Assembly: GCA_025558075.1 (NCBI GenBank)
Contig: JAHLKF010000008.1
Coordinates: 124,001 to 188,000 of the forward strand
DNA length: 64,000 bases
Direction: 5' to 3'
Source: Gaertneriomyces semiglobifer
Lineage: Eukaryota; Chytridiomycota; Chytridiomycetes; Spizellomycetales; Spizellomycetaceae
The translations under genes were made by a program, and so were the position numbers. Each line of letters opens with the position of its first letter. Within the stretch, counting starts at the first letter, position 1. Below are positions 53,140-64,000 of the stretch, piece by piece. Under the pieces are notes generated by a model that saw nothing but the letters and a program-made list of their open reading frames with translations, had not been told where the DNA came from and did no database searches.

Positions 53140-56100
53140 ATGGCAGAGTCAACGAACAGGCCTAGTGCCTGCGAGGATTACCTGCAAGAACACTCCACTT
53201 TTGAAACCGATCTCCTTCCGCCCCTTCTTTACATACTTCAGACAGCACCGAATTGTCTTCGTCCTGAAGAACTACAGCTTATAACTTCCATTACTACATC
53301 ACAATTACCTACCAATGAACTTCCGATACAACGGCTCCTAGATACGATTAGCGGTTGGCTGCTACGGCTATGTCTGTCGAGCATCTTGATCCGCCAAAAG
53401 CAGATCCGCGTCATTCTTTTGGACCTTGTGGCGAGATGGTTTGATGCGAATCGCACAATCATACTGGATGGTATATGCGACTGCAACCAACATGAAGTTG
53501 GTCATGCCTGTGTCTCATCTAGTCCGAAACACGATCGCGACGGGAACGTTCGCGATAACACCAGCAACGCTGCAACGAGCAAAATTGAGAAACTCCTTTT
53601 ATCTTGCTCTCTGATTCTTCCAGTTGTTCCGCAAATTATGCCGTTTGCTGTTCGAGCGGTAGAGTCGGCACGCACAATTTTTGAGGTACGGTAACATAGA
53701 ATGCTGGTGTCCCCTTATATCTACTCACGCTGAAACATCACTTGCAGACGGCATGTACCTCCGACCTACCGACACATCGGCTACGGAACATTCTTCGAGC
53801 TTTGTATCGTTTTCTGCGCTATGATGCATCGACTTTTGCCCCTTTGCTCTCTTGGACTCCACTTTACACTGCTGTTCGAAACACTGACGAACGCGTTCGT
53901 GCTTATGCCGCGCATATGCTCGCTATACTACTTGAAATGTCTGATGGGGAAAGGCAGGCATTCATTGGACATCATGTACACAATGAGGAATTGCAGTTTC
54001 TCGCACTGCTAGAAGATGAGCGCGATACAATGGAAAGGGGTTGGATGCTTGTTGAGGAGAAGCCGATAGCCATCAATGGGCAGAACTCTCGAACCTTGCT
54101 TATTACTTCCGACAGTCTATCTCCACTAACTACCTCCATCGCGGGTGTTCTCTTACCCATCTCCACGACTACACCTGTACAACCGACTTTGGTTCCCACA
54201 GCAACAACACAAGCGAACCTTCACCGATTAGCTCTTGCGATTTCTCTCAATGTTCCCGTATTACTCTCGGGCCCACCCGGCTGCGGGAAGACTGCGCTGA
54301 TAGCTGAATCAGCGAACTACCTGTACGCAACAACAGAGGACCTCTTGAAGATTCACCTTGGTGATCAAACTGATGCGAAGGTCCTGTTGGGTACCTACGT
54401 ATGCACATCGGAACCTGGAGTGTTTCGGTGGCAACCTGGTGTCCTAACAACTGCTGTTATGGAAGGACGATGGATATTGTTCGAAGATATCGATCTTGCG
54501 CCGACGGAGGTTTTGTCTGTGCTCGTGCCATTGTTGGAAACTGGCTGGCTGATGGTTGCTGGACGTGGGGAGAAAGTCAAGGCAAAGCCGGGGTTTCGAG
54601 TTTTTGGGACGCAGAGTTTGTCCAAAGGCAAAGCAAATCGTATGGCTGGACAAGCTGGCGAGGGATTGTGGCATGCTATTGATGTTGAAGAGTTAAGTAA
54701 AAGCGAAGTACAAGAAGTGGTTGAGAAAAAGTTTCCCGGTGTAGTAGCGCTCGGGGCGATGGCGTCCGGGCTGAGCTGCTACTGGACTTTAGTAGACACC
54801 TTTGCAGACAAGGCCTTCAGCAACGCCCGGCTCTTAAGTCTACGGGATCTGATGAAGTTCTGTGAGCGAGTGGAGTCTTGGGGAAGAGATATGCCGGACG
54901 CAATGGAAGTGGCTTCGGACGGGTCTAAGCAATTGAAACTCGAGGTTCGCGAACTGCTTTTCCTAGAAGCCGCGGATTCGTACGCGAGATGGATTCCCAA
55001 GCGAGAGCTTTCAGACAGAGTTCTCGCCAAAATTGGCGAGGCATTCAATGTGCCGTTGCATCGTGTCCAATTTTTCATTGATCATTTCACGCCTGCTGTG
55101 ACGTCGACTGATGAACAAGTAGTCGTGGGGCGAGCGCGGCTTCCGAAGCGCCCGCGTGATCTCTTGGACCAACGTGTTGAGCGCCCATTCGCATCAACAC
55201 CTCCTACTTTGCGTTTGATGTCTACTATTGCTTCATGCTTGGCTCAGAGCTTTCCGACGCTTCTGGTTGGTGAGACCGGTACTGGTAAAACTACTTTGGT
55301 TCAGCACCTAGCTCATATGACCAACACCCCTTTGACGGTAATCAATCTCAGTCAACAAAGCGATTCCAGTGATTTGCTTGGAGGTTTCAAGCCTGTCGAT
55401 TGTCGTGTCCTTGCTGGTAGTTTGGTTGAGGAGTTTGATAAATTATTTACGGCAACCTTTTCTGCTGAAAAGAACCAGCTCTTTCTCGATGGTGTGAGGA
55501 AGGGCGTCCGGAAGAGCAAGTGGGCTGTCGTTGTGAAAGGTTGGAAGAAGGGTTTGGACATGGCCATGACTGTCTTCCGTAAAGCGAGAGGGGCAGAGGT
55601 CGAGGGGGCCAATAAGAGGCGAAAGAAGTTTGGAACCGAACTTGAAGACAAATGGAAAGAGTTTGGTAGAAAGGTGGAACAATTTGATCAGACACAACAA
55701 AAGAGCGCCAATAGCTTGCTGTTCAGCTTTTTGGAGGGGGCGTTAGTTCAAGCAATGAGGAAGGGTGAATGGGTCTTGCTGGATGAAATCAATCTGGCTA
55801 CACCTGAAACCTTGGATTGCCTCGCGGGTTTGCTTTCAAGTAAAGACAGCGGCTTAGTACTTGTCGAAAGAGGCGACACCCGCTCAGTCGAAAGACATCC
55901 ATCGTTCCGATTGCTAGGGTGTATGAATCCATCTGGCGATGCAGGCAAACGTGATTTGCCTCCAGGACTTCGTGCGCGTTTTACGGAAGTCTGGTGTCCG
56001 CCTCCGGATGCATCTCTAGAAGACCTTGTGCTCATCATCCGCGGATATCTTACAGATGTGTTACCGCCAACTTCCGCTGGCACGGACCTTTGTTATGACA

Positions 56101-59100
56101 TCGCGCGCTTTTACACAGCCGTCCGGCAAATGGCATCATCAGGCGAACTTTTCGATGGTGCAGGGCAGAGGGTTCACTATTCCCTTCGTACATTGACGCG
56201 CGCGCTTGGCTTTGCCAGACTAACCACAAGGAATGGAACGTGGTCTCTTCGTCGAAGTGTCTGGGAGGGGATCGAAATGACCTTCGGCACAGGTGTGGAG
56301 GAGGCTGGATGGGCGAAAGTGCGTGCCTTATTAGTGGAAGGCGTCGGGAAAAACGTCAACCTGAATCGTCGGGCACCTCTTCTGGAAAATCACTCAGTTG
56401 TTGCCGGCTACATGTTACCGCACGGTCCTCATCCGATCCCTGCCGATGAACAACTGCAGCGCGAGTATATCATCACCCCGGCAGTAGAGAAGAACCTTGG
56501 CCGTTTGGCAAGAGCAGTCATGTCTGGTCATCCGGTGCTTATTCAAGGCCCCACTAGTGCCGGTAAAACCAGCATGGTTGAGTTTCTGGCGAAAAAGTGT
56601 GGTCGCAAATGTGTGCGCGTCAATAACCATGAAGGCACAGAAGTCAGTGAATATATTGGCGGATGGGGCGAAGATGGTGGGAAGGTCGTATGGGTCGAGG
56701 GTATACTCGTGACAGCGCTAAAGCAGGGACACTGGCTTATTCTTGACGAGCTCAATTTGGCCCCTTCGGATGTGCTAGAATCGCTAAATCGACTGCTGGA
56801 TGATAATCGGGAGCTGTACATTCCAGAAACGCAAGTCACGATTAAGCCGCATCCCGACTTCCAGTTATTTGCCACGCAGAATCCCGCCGGTACCATGTAC
56901 GGTGGACGTAAACAATTGAGTAGGGCGTTCAGGAATCGATTTTTGGAAATCGGATTTGATGAGATTCCCGTTGGAGAGCTCGAAACGATCTTGTCCCGAC
57001 GATGCGCAGTTGCACCGAGTCAGGCAAGGAAGCTTGTAAGTGTTTATAAAGCGCTTCAGCACACTCGTGGGAAAGGACGAGTTTTCGAAGGACGCCACGG
57101 TTTTGTGACCTTGCGAGACCTGTTCAGGTGGGCAGGGCGTGTAGAGAAAGGTACTGGTGGCTGGGAAACTGTCGCCGAAGAGGGCTGGTGCTTATTAGGA
57201 GAGCGTATGAGATCCCGCGAAGACCGCGATATCGTTAAAGACGTTATTGAGCGCGAGCTTCGTGTTCAGTTGGACATTGATTCCATTTACAACCGCGGAT
57301 TTGACATGGTGCAGCAGGCGATAGCGAATTCGGACGGACACGGAGAGTTCCAAGAAATTGTTCGCAGTATCGTTTGGACCAAAGCTACCAAGAGGCTTTT
57401 CACTCTCGTGTACAAGTGTGTACTGAATTGTGAGCCTGTCTTGCTGGTTGGTGAAACCGGTGGTGGCAAAACCACTGTATGCCAGGTGGTGGCGGGAGTG
57501 CTCGGCAAAGATCTGAAGATTGTCAACGCCCATGCCGGCAGCGAAGTAAGCGACTTTGTCGGCGGTGTTCGTCCTGTCAGAGGCAGACAAGAGTTGATTG
57601 AAGAAGGAAAAGGTGTTATGCACGAGTTGCTACAAATATTGCAACAAACGCCGGAAGAGCCTACGGACCTCGTCGGAAACTCTATGACAGAGTGGAATGG
57701 TGATTTGGATGTGGCGGTTACGTTGGTTAACGGGTTGCTGCCGAAGGGTGGCCACAGGTCTGACGAAGTATCATCCTTATTTAAACGGCTGCAAGATCTT
57801 CAACAGCAGGCGACAACTTTGTTCAGCTGGCGCGATGGTCCACTGACCACTGCGATGCGTTTAGGCTCACACTTCCTTTTGGATGAAATTTCCCTCGCGG
57901 ATGATTCAGTCCTGGAGCGTTTGAATTCCGTGCTTGAGCCTGCTCGCTTTTTGATGCTTGCTGAGAAAGGAAAAGCAGAGGCACTATATGCCGAAGAGGG
58001 CTTCAGATTTCTCGCCACTATGAACCCCGGCGGTGACTATGGAAAAAAGGAGCTGAGTCCTGCGCTCAGAAACCGGTTTTGTGAAGTATGGGTAGAAGGA
58101 TTCACTGGTCGTGGTGATCTGGAAGAAGTGGTTACGAAGAAGCTTACGGTCGCAGGTCTGGAAGATGGGATGGCTCGTAGTTTGGCCGTCAGGATGATGG
58201 ACTTTTACGATGCGTTAGCTAAGAGTCTTGGCAAAGAGCGTGTGGAAATCGTTAGTTTGCGCGATGTTCTTGCTTGGGTTCAGTTCGTAAGCGCATCGGC
58301 TGGAAATATCGGCCTCGAGGAGGCTTTTGTCCAGGGAGGATGCATGGGTGTTGTGGATGGGTTAGGGGTCAATCCAGCTTTTGGTGTGGTTAGCGATACC
58401 ATGCGTAAGGAGGTCGAAAGTTGGCTCCGCGGTACCAAAGCTCCTGAAGCTCACGGACAGATTGTGGCCGATGAGAATAGGTTTGGGATCGATCCGTTTT
58501 ACGTCCCGACGGGGGTTGAGCCGATCAAGGACGTTCAGTTCTCCTTTGTCGCACCTACAACACGAGGAAATCTCTTCCGCGTGCTGCGGGCGCTGCAACT
58601 TCACAAACCCGTGCTTTTGGAAGGAAGTCCGGGTGTAGGAAAAACCAGTTTGGTTGTCACACTTGGAAAAGTCTGCGGTTATCCAGTCACGCGTATCAAT
58701 CTGAGCGAACAGACGGACCTGACGGATTTGTTCGGTACCGATTTACCAGTTGAGGGTGCGGGAAACGCAGGTCGCTTTGAATGGCGTGATGGGCCGTTCT
58801 TGGCTGCCATGAAAGCTGGGGGCTGGGTACTCCTTGATGAACTTAACCTGGCTTCGCAGCAAGTACTAGAAGGGTTGAACGCTTGCCTCGATCATCGAGG
58901 CGAAGTATATATTCCGGAGCTTGATAAAAGCTTTAAGAAAGGCCCAGGCTTCAGGGTATTTGCTGCTCAGAACCCTCAAGCACAAGGCGGAGGACGCAAG
59001 GGTTTACCAAGGAGTTTCGTTAACCGCTTTACTTCCGTATGGGTTGAGGCTCTCAGCGAGCGCGATCTGAACACTATCTTGGCTGGTGTGTACGGCGCTG

Positions 59101-62100
59101 GCAATTTGAAACCCGAAACTTTGGAGAAAATGGTTCGATTTAACGAAAGGATGAAGGAGGATACCATGGTGAAAATGAGGTTTGGGTTTCGCGGTGCCCC
59201 CTGGGAATTTAACCTACGTGATGTTGTCCGATGGGTGGAAATATTGAGTACTGGTGTCAGTTTGGCGGATAGCATCAACATTTTGTACGCATCAAGGTTC
59301 CGCTCTGCGCATGATCGAGAATGTGTTCGTCGCATCTACATGGAGGTCTTCGGTGATCATGATTGGGAACGGCGACCTGACTGGGAAGTTACTCAAGAGA
59401 AACTCAGAATAGGATGTGCTGAGCTTGAGAGGAAGGCGAATAGGGCACTATGGGGAAGCGTGCCCATGAATCATCTACAGCTGCTCCCCGGTACGCTTCC
59501 TACTTTAGAGGTTCTCCTTAAGTGCGTGGAGATGAATTACATGCCCATCATCACCGGGCCAGGTGGTGCCGGGAAAACGAGTTTGGTGCGCCTGTTGGCC
59601 GGCTTATCGGGCGTCACTTTGAAAGAATTCAGTTTGAACCCCGGAGTGGACAGTGTTGAGCTTCTTGGAGGCTTCGAACAAGCGGACGGCGTTAGGCGCC
59701 GAAAAGCTGTGATTGACAAAGTCGGCTCTCTGGTGGGCTGTTGCGTCAAAGAAATGTTGAAGCGTGGGCAAACTCCTGAGCAATTGGTGACGGCATGGGA
59801 TATGGTCACACGCAGGGATGGTGATTTGGATATGGTGTACGTGGCTGGATTCATGGATGAACTGGCGAAGCTGACAGTTTCACTTGACATTGACGTCAGT
59901 GAGAAGGCCGTTCCAAGTCTGGAAAGCATTTCCAAAGCTATTGAGCTTTACAAGGAGACTCTCATTGGTGGTGCGACCGGCACATTCGAGTGGATCGATG
60001 GAAGTCTTATCCGGGCAATGGAAGAAGGTCATTGGATACTTCTGGATAACGTTAACCTTTGCCCGTCAAGCGTATTGGATCGCCTTAACCCGTTATTGGA
60101 GAGCGGTGGTGTCCTCGCAGTGACTGAACGTGGTCTTGTCGATGGCGAAATCCAGATTGTTGGTAAGCGCTCTGGCTTTCGCATCTTCATGTGCATGGAT
60201 GAGAGATTTGGCGAAATTTCTCGTGCAATGCGTAACCGCGGTGTGGAGGTGTATGTAGAGGGTCTGACGGACGTACCCCGCTTACTCCGCTCAGCTGGTT
60301 TGCCAGGCAAATTGCACATCAGCGACGCGGAACATCATTTGACTGACCCACGGCGTCTACGGCGGTTGGCGCGCTTGACTGTTGAGAGAATCGAGCGGGG
60401 TGAGGATATGAGGGAAGCGCTAGGGAAGTCTGTTAGAGATGTTTGTGGTACCGACGTGAAGGCAGAACTGCAAATGAAGGATGGTACGGGAATCAACAAG
60501 CTTTTGGAAGTGGGAGAGTTTCCCCATTACATTAATTCAAGGTGGGTTATGGAGCACTCGGATCTAGCCAAAATACTTTTGGACGGCAGCGTTTTGGAGT
60601 ATCTGCTACTTGGTGGTGACTTCCATGGGGAGTTCTCCCGCGACAAGGTCCTTGATGCGGCTATAAGCGTGTTCGTTGCCAACTCCGTCAGTAACCGCCA
60701 CTTGCGGCGGTCCTGGTTCACAACCATAATGCCTAGATTGATGCCAGGGGATGCTACTCCATTGCACCTGCTGGGCAGTACTCTGGAAGGGGACGTTCCG
60801 GTGGATTTGCAAGCTATGGCGCGGAAAGTTGAGGAGCACAGTGGCCGAAGACTCTGCCTTTCTGGAACCGTTGCCGATAAATTGATTTTGATGAATGAAT
60901 CGGGTAACCCAAATTTCGAAGCGATCAAGGCCGAGTATACGCGTGCCCTTGATGATTGGAGTGTTGCCAGTCGGCTCAGGATTATGATATACAAGCAAGA
61001 CGACGCAACCACAATCAGGACTGAAAGTCTGTCAGTTATTCAAAAGTCCAAACTCTTTGCGAACTACAAACTTGGGGAAAATGAGTTAGGCCATGATTGC
61101 GTTCGGTTTCTCTGGCCGCTTTTCGAGCAGCTCCGTAGAGTGGCTACTCCCTGGGCTACCGCTGGTTACGCTGGAAACGTTCATCAAATCCTGGATCACA
61201 GTGCTCGCTTGTGGGACACCCTTCTACTTCCAGATTTAGACTTCGATTCCTCTTTAATAGCGTTGCGCCGATTGTGCAAGGCTCTTCGTGGGTGTCCACC
61301 GTACAACGGTGATGATATCGAGTCCACTCGGCTCCGAGCTTGCGTGGAAAATCTCGCAACCACATCCGGAATGATAGGCCTTGAGCGCGTTGGAATGCTT
61401 TGGAGACACGGGAGTATCACCACCTTGAAAGACGCTAGCTTGGCCGATATCGAGCGCCGTTTACACGCAGTAAACAATCATGTGGAGCCGGACTGGACAA
61501 ATCTTTTCCATCCTTCGCTGCTTCTTGAAGATGCTTCCAAGCGAGCGTTGGTCGAAGGAGTGGCGACATTATATTTCCTAAACGAAGGGAAAATTGATCA
61601 GAGCCTTCTTGATGTAATAGAGGAAGTGTCGGGCACTTTGGAAGGGCGTGTGGCCGGCATACAGAAGCAAATGAGCGAGGAGAGGCAACATGTGGCGGAC
61701 GGCAAGATTGTCACCGAGGAGAGCTTAGTGCAGGTCAAAGGCCGTATTCCACTAACGATGATGTGGAAAGTGGCAGAACGTAGCGCGCGGGTCCTTCAGT
61801 GGGCATTAGTGGATCAGAAAATTGTGAAAGATGAGCTTTCAATTTTGGGGTCGCTGTGCGCTGGCAATAATGCCGTGGAACTACCCGAGGTTTTGAAAGG
61901 CGTGGAAGGAAAATTGCGATTGTACTACAATATCGCTCTGTCTAGCAGCTCTCGCAGTCCTTGCGACCTTGAACCCCTTCAGCGAATCCTTTGGGCTTGT
62001 GATGCTGAAGCTGGTCACAGCCTGTCAGCATCTCAATTAGCACCATTCGTTCGCACAGTTGCACATGACGCTCTCTATAGGTGGCATCGCGCTTTGTGGT

Positions 62101-64000
62101 CAAACGCGGCGTCGTTCTGGGCCGAAGCAATGGAACGAGATGAACTGGTTGGGTTCCTGGACGGAGCCATAGTACCGATGATCTCAGACGATGTTGAGAT
62201 TAAAAGCGTGGAGGGTAAGTTTGCCGGCCCAACAATCTTAAATAAGAGCACGCTTTCTGCTTTCAGTTGGCGCTTGTTGGCTTCATGTGACGGCGTTCCC
62301 TTGTATGCGTTCAACGCTCGAGCTGCTCATGCAAAAACGGTATCGGAGATCGTCACGTGGAATGATAGTGGAAATCACTGGAAGGACGATGTCGTTATTT
62401 TGGCGAATGCGCTATTAGAGGTAAATCGTTGTGGCAAGGTGCTAGAGGGATGTTATACTGATTTTGTGATTTGCAGTTTCTCAGAGATCTCCGGAAAGCT
62501 TTTCCGCAGCACATCCATGCAGAAATCATGTCGGCTGCTACGCTTCTTCTGCGCGAGGATGCTAGTACGAGCAAAAGTGATATCGCTTCGCTTTCGCTGC
62601 TCCTTGCTAAGGTCGACGACGCACAGCTGAGTCAAAGTTTCGTGGAGTATCTGGTGCCGTGCATCCAGCTAGTCGTGGAGCTCCGTCACACGAATGACGA
62701 TCAGCTTGCCAGTCGTGGGAAGGCTTGGATGCTTTACTCGTTTATTTTTCTTCAATGCTACATTCCAGACGTGCCAGTTGATCCTGCACTAGGTCCTGCC
62801 ATAAAACTGAATTTCATGCGGAATGCAGAGCAATCGCTAGAAGCAGAGGTCCTCGTTCGACGTCAATTGGAGCAGTTGCATACCGGAAACTTGACCAATC
62901 CCCTCATTGATGCCCTACAAGAAACCATGCAGTACGTTTCACGCCATGAAGCCAAGTGGAGCAGCAAAGTTGCCCTTCGCCCGGAGCGGTCGCAAATGAG
63001 CGAAATTTTAGGCGATCTCCGGTTGCTTAAGGATCACCTCCTGAGTCCTACAGCGGTTAGCGATATTCTTCACGGGCTCTCTGACACCCAGCTTGCTTCA
63101 GGTAAGGAGATGCACCTGCAGGACACACTGGCTTCGTTGATCGAACGCTTGGAGATGAAGTTCCCTCTTTATCGTGACATCCTGCAACCAATCTATTTAC
63201 GGGTTTATCAGTTCAAGTACGGTCTGAGGATGTTCTCTGAAAGTACTGAACTTGGTGATGCCAACGTGGAACGGGCGTTGTCAGCTCTGAGCAAATTTGT
63301 TGATGATCAAGCTGAGCTTGACAGAATCTTGCCGCTGCTGAAAAGCCTTGACGGTTTGAATAAGGGGCCCGTGTTCGTTGACGTGCTTGCCACGTTACTT
63401 CACAGAGTTGCTGCGCTTTCCGAGGTAATGACGCCGACATGCCGTGAATTTCTGGAGCATGTGCATTTTCTTTTTGCGGAGCTAGTGGATGCTTGGTCGG
63501 AACTTGAAGAACAACGACTGGCAACAGAACGAGCAGCCGACGAATTGTATAAGTTCAAAGAAACCGCGCATGAATTGGCAGGAGAGGACGAAATCCAAGA
63601 AGCTCATTTTCTGGAACGGTTCCCTGACTTCAGAGAGGAGTTTGTGGATGTCCTTAACAGTGGCGACAGCGATATCAAGACCGCAAAGCCCAACGGCAGT
63701 AAACAAGTTGATTTGGGACCGAAATCTGCACAAGAGGCAAGATTACTACATCGCCGGTTAGTGGAAGCATGGCTTGCTACCGAAGGCAACGTACATGAGT
63801 TTACAAAATCTTGGGAGACCGCCTATGTGCGCTCATTCAAAGCAGCGAGCGCGGTCGCGAACAGCACTAGTTATTTGCCGCGACAGAGCATTGGTCAAAT
63901 CTTTAAAGGCGGGCAAGTTTTCATGGCTGCTCGGCAGGTACAAATATGTACACCAGCCAAGGCTGGCGACGATGGATCATTACCTCTCGATACACAACCT
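53140..64000 (+). CDS. MDN1: Midasin (Mdn1/Rea1), giant AAA+ ATPase of 60S assembly, 3' end beyond window
   Basis: A dynein-like ring ATPase that pulls Ytm1 and Rsa4 off pre-60S particles in the nucleolus and nucleoplasm. Exons 53140-53685, 53748-62420 and 62477 to the window edge; more than 3,580 residues are encoded here. Six AAA modules each show a Walker A: GPPGCGKTAL (about residue 357), GETGTGKTTL (690), GPTSAGKTSM (1116), GETGGGKTTV (1416), GSPGVGKTSL (1807) and GPGGAGKTSL (2118). Walker B motifs such as ILDELNLAPSDVLE and LLDEINLATPETLD accompany them. Module 1 reads LFEDIDLAP and module 6 LLDNVNLCP. After the ring begins the long helical linker, still running at base 64000. The Asp/Glu-rich segment and the MIDAS domain must lie outside. 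GTACAA at 63939 is a possible further donor, so the last about 60 bases are uncertain. Confidence 0.96.

Noticed and set aside
54247..61477. Many minus-strand frames of 60-160 codons inside MDN1
   Set aside because: They mirror the conserved midasin frame on the other strand and show no independent family features.

Overview
The window comes from the nuclear genome of a fungus. It is densely coded, with genes on both strands. Almost every gene is broken by short spliceosomal introns, mostly 55-75 nt, with GT-AG borders. Fungus-specific families are present: a Clr2-type silencing factor, Mtd1-type NAD-dependent methylene-THF dehydrogenase, a Ste50/Ubc2 adaptor and a Ceg1-type monofunctional capping guanylyltransferase. 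Three features point away from yeasts and moulds and towards an early-diverging, probably zoosporic (chytrid-like) fungus: a JHY-like protein (a ciliary family in animals), a RAB3GAP2-type protein, and an OSR1/SPAK-type Ste20 kinase. That placement is inference. No marker here proves it.

Layout. 0.3-2.1 kb: RACK1. 2.6-7.4 kb: a five-C2 tricalbin. 7.5-9.5 kb: a short RAB3GAP2-like protein. 9.7-10.1 kb: a small spliced gene of unknown function. 10.3-13.0 kb: Clr2-like heterochromatin factor. 13.3-16.2 kb: CSL (CBF1/Su(H)/LAG-1) transcription factor. 17.0-19.5 kb: OSR1-like kinase, divergent from JJJ1 (20.1-21.9 kb). 22.0-24.6 kb: Ste50/Ubc2 adaptor with two SH3 domains, divergent from NAA50 (24.9-26.0 kb). 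26.3-28.1 kb: Sel1-repeat protein with a CaaX end. 28.4-31.4 kb: mitochondrial PPR protein, divergent from a membrane sulfotransferase (32.1-33.5 kb). 34.1-35.8 kb: capping guanylyltransferase. 36.0-38.5 kb: a large disordered protein. 38.7-40.5 kb: mitochondrial PP2C, divergent from RPS14/uS11 (40.9-42.0 kb). 42.8-44.2 kb: membrane-anchored protein with a PPSY motif. 45.1-46.3 kb: FAR-17a/AIG1-like protein. 46.9-48.6 kb: membrane alpha/beta hydrolase. 48.8-51.0 kb: JHY-like protein. 51.3-52.6 kb: MTD1, divergent from MDN1/Rea1 (53.1 kb to the window edge, incomplete).

Several genes share a theme without forming a cluster. RACK1, uS11, JJJ1 and midasin all serve the ribosome or its assembly. 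Ste50 and the OSR1-like kinase belong to Ste20-MAPK-type signalling. Clr2 and CSL are both nuclear regulators. I rebuilt gene models by hand from splice signals, reading frame and family conservation. For every multi-exon model whose CDS is complete, the exon lengths sum to a multiple of three. No mobile element, CRISPR array, rRNA or tRNA was seen.
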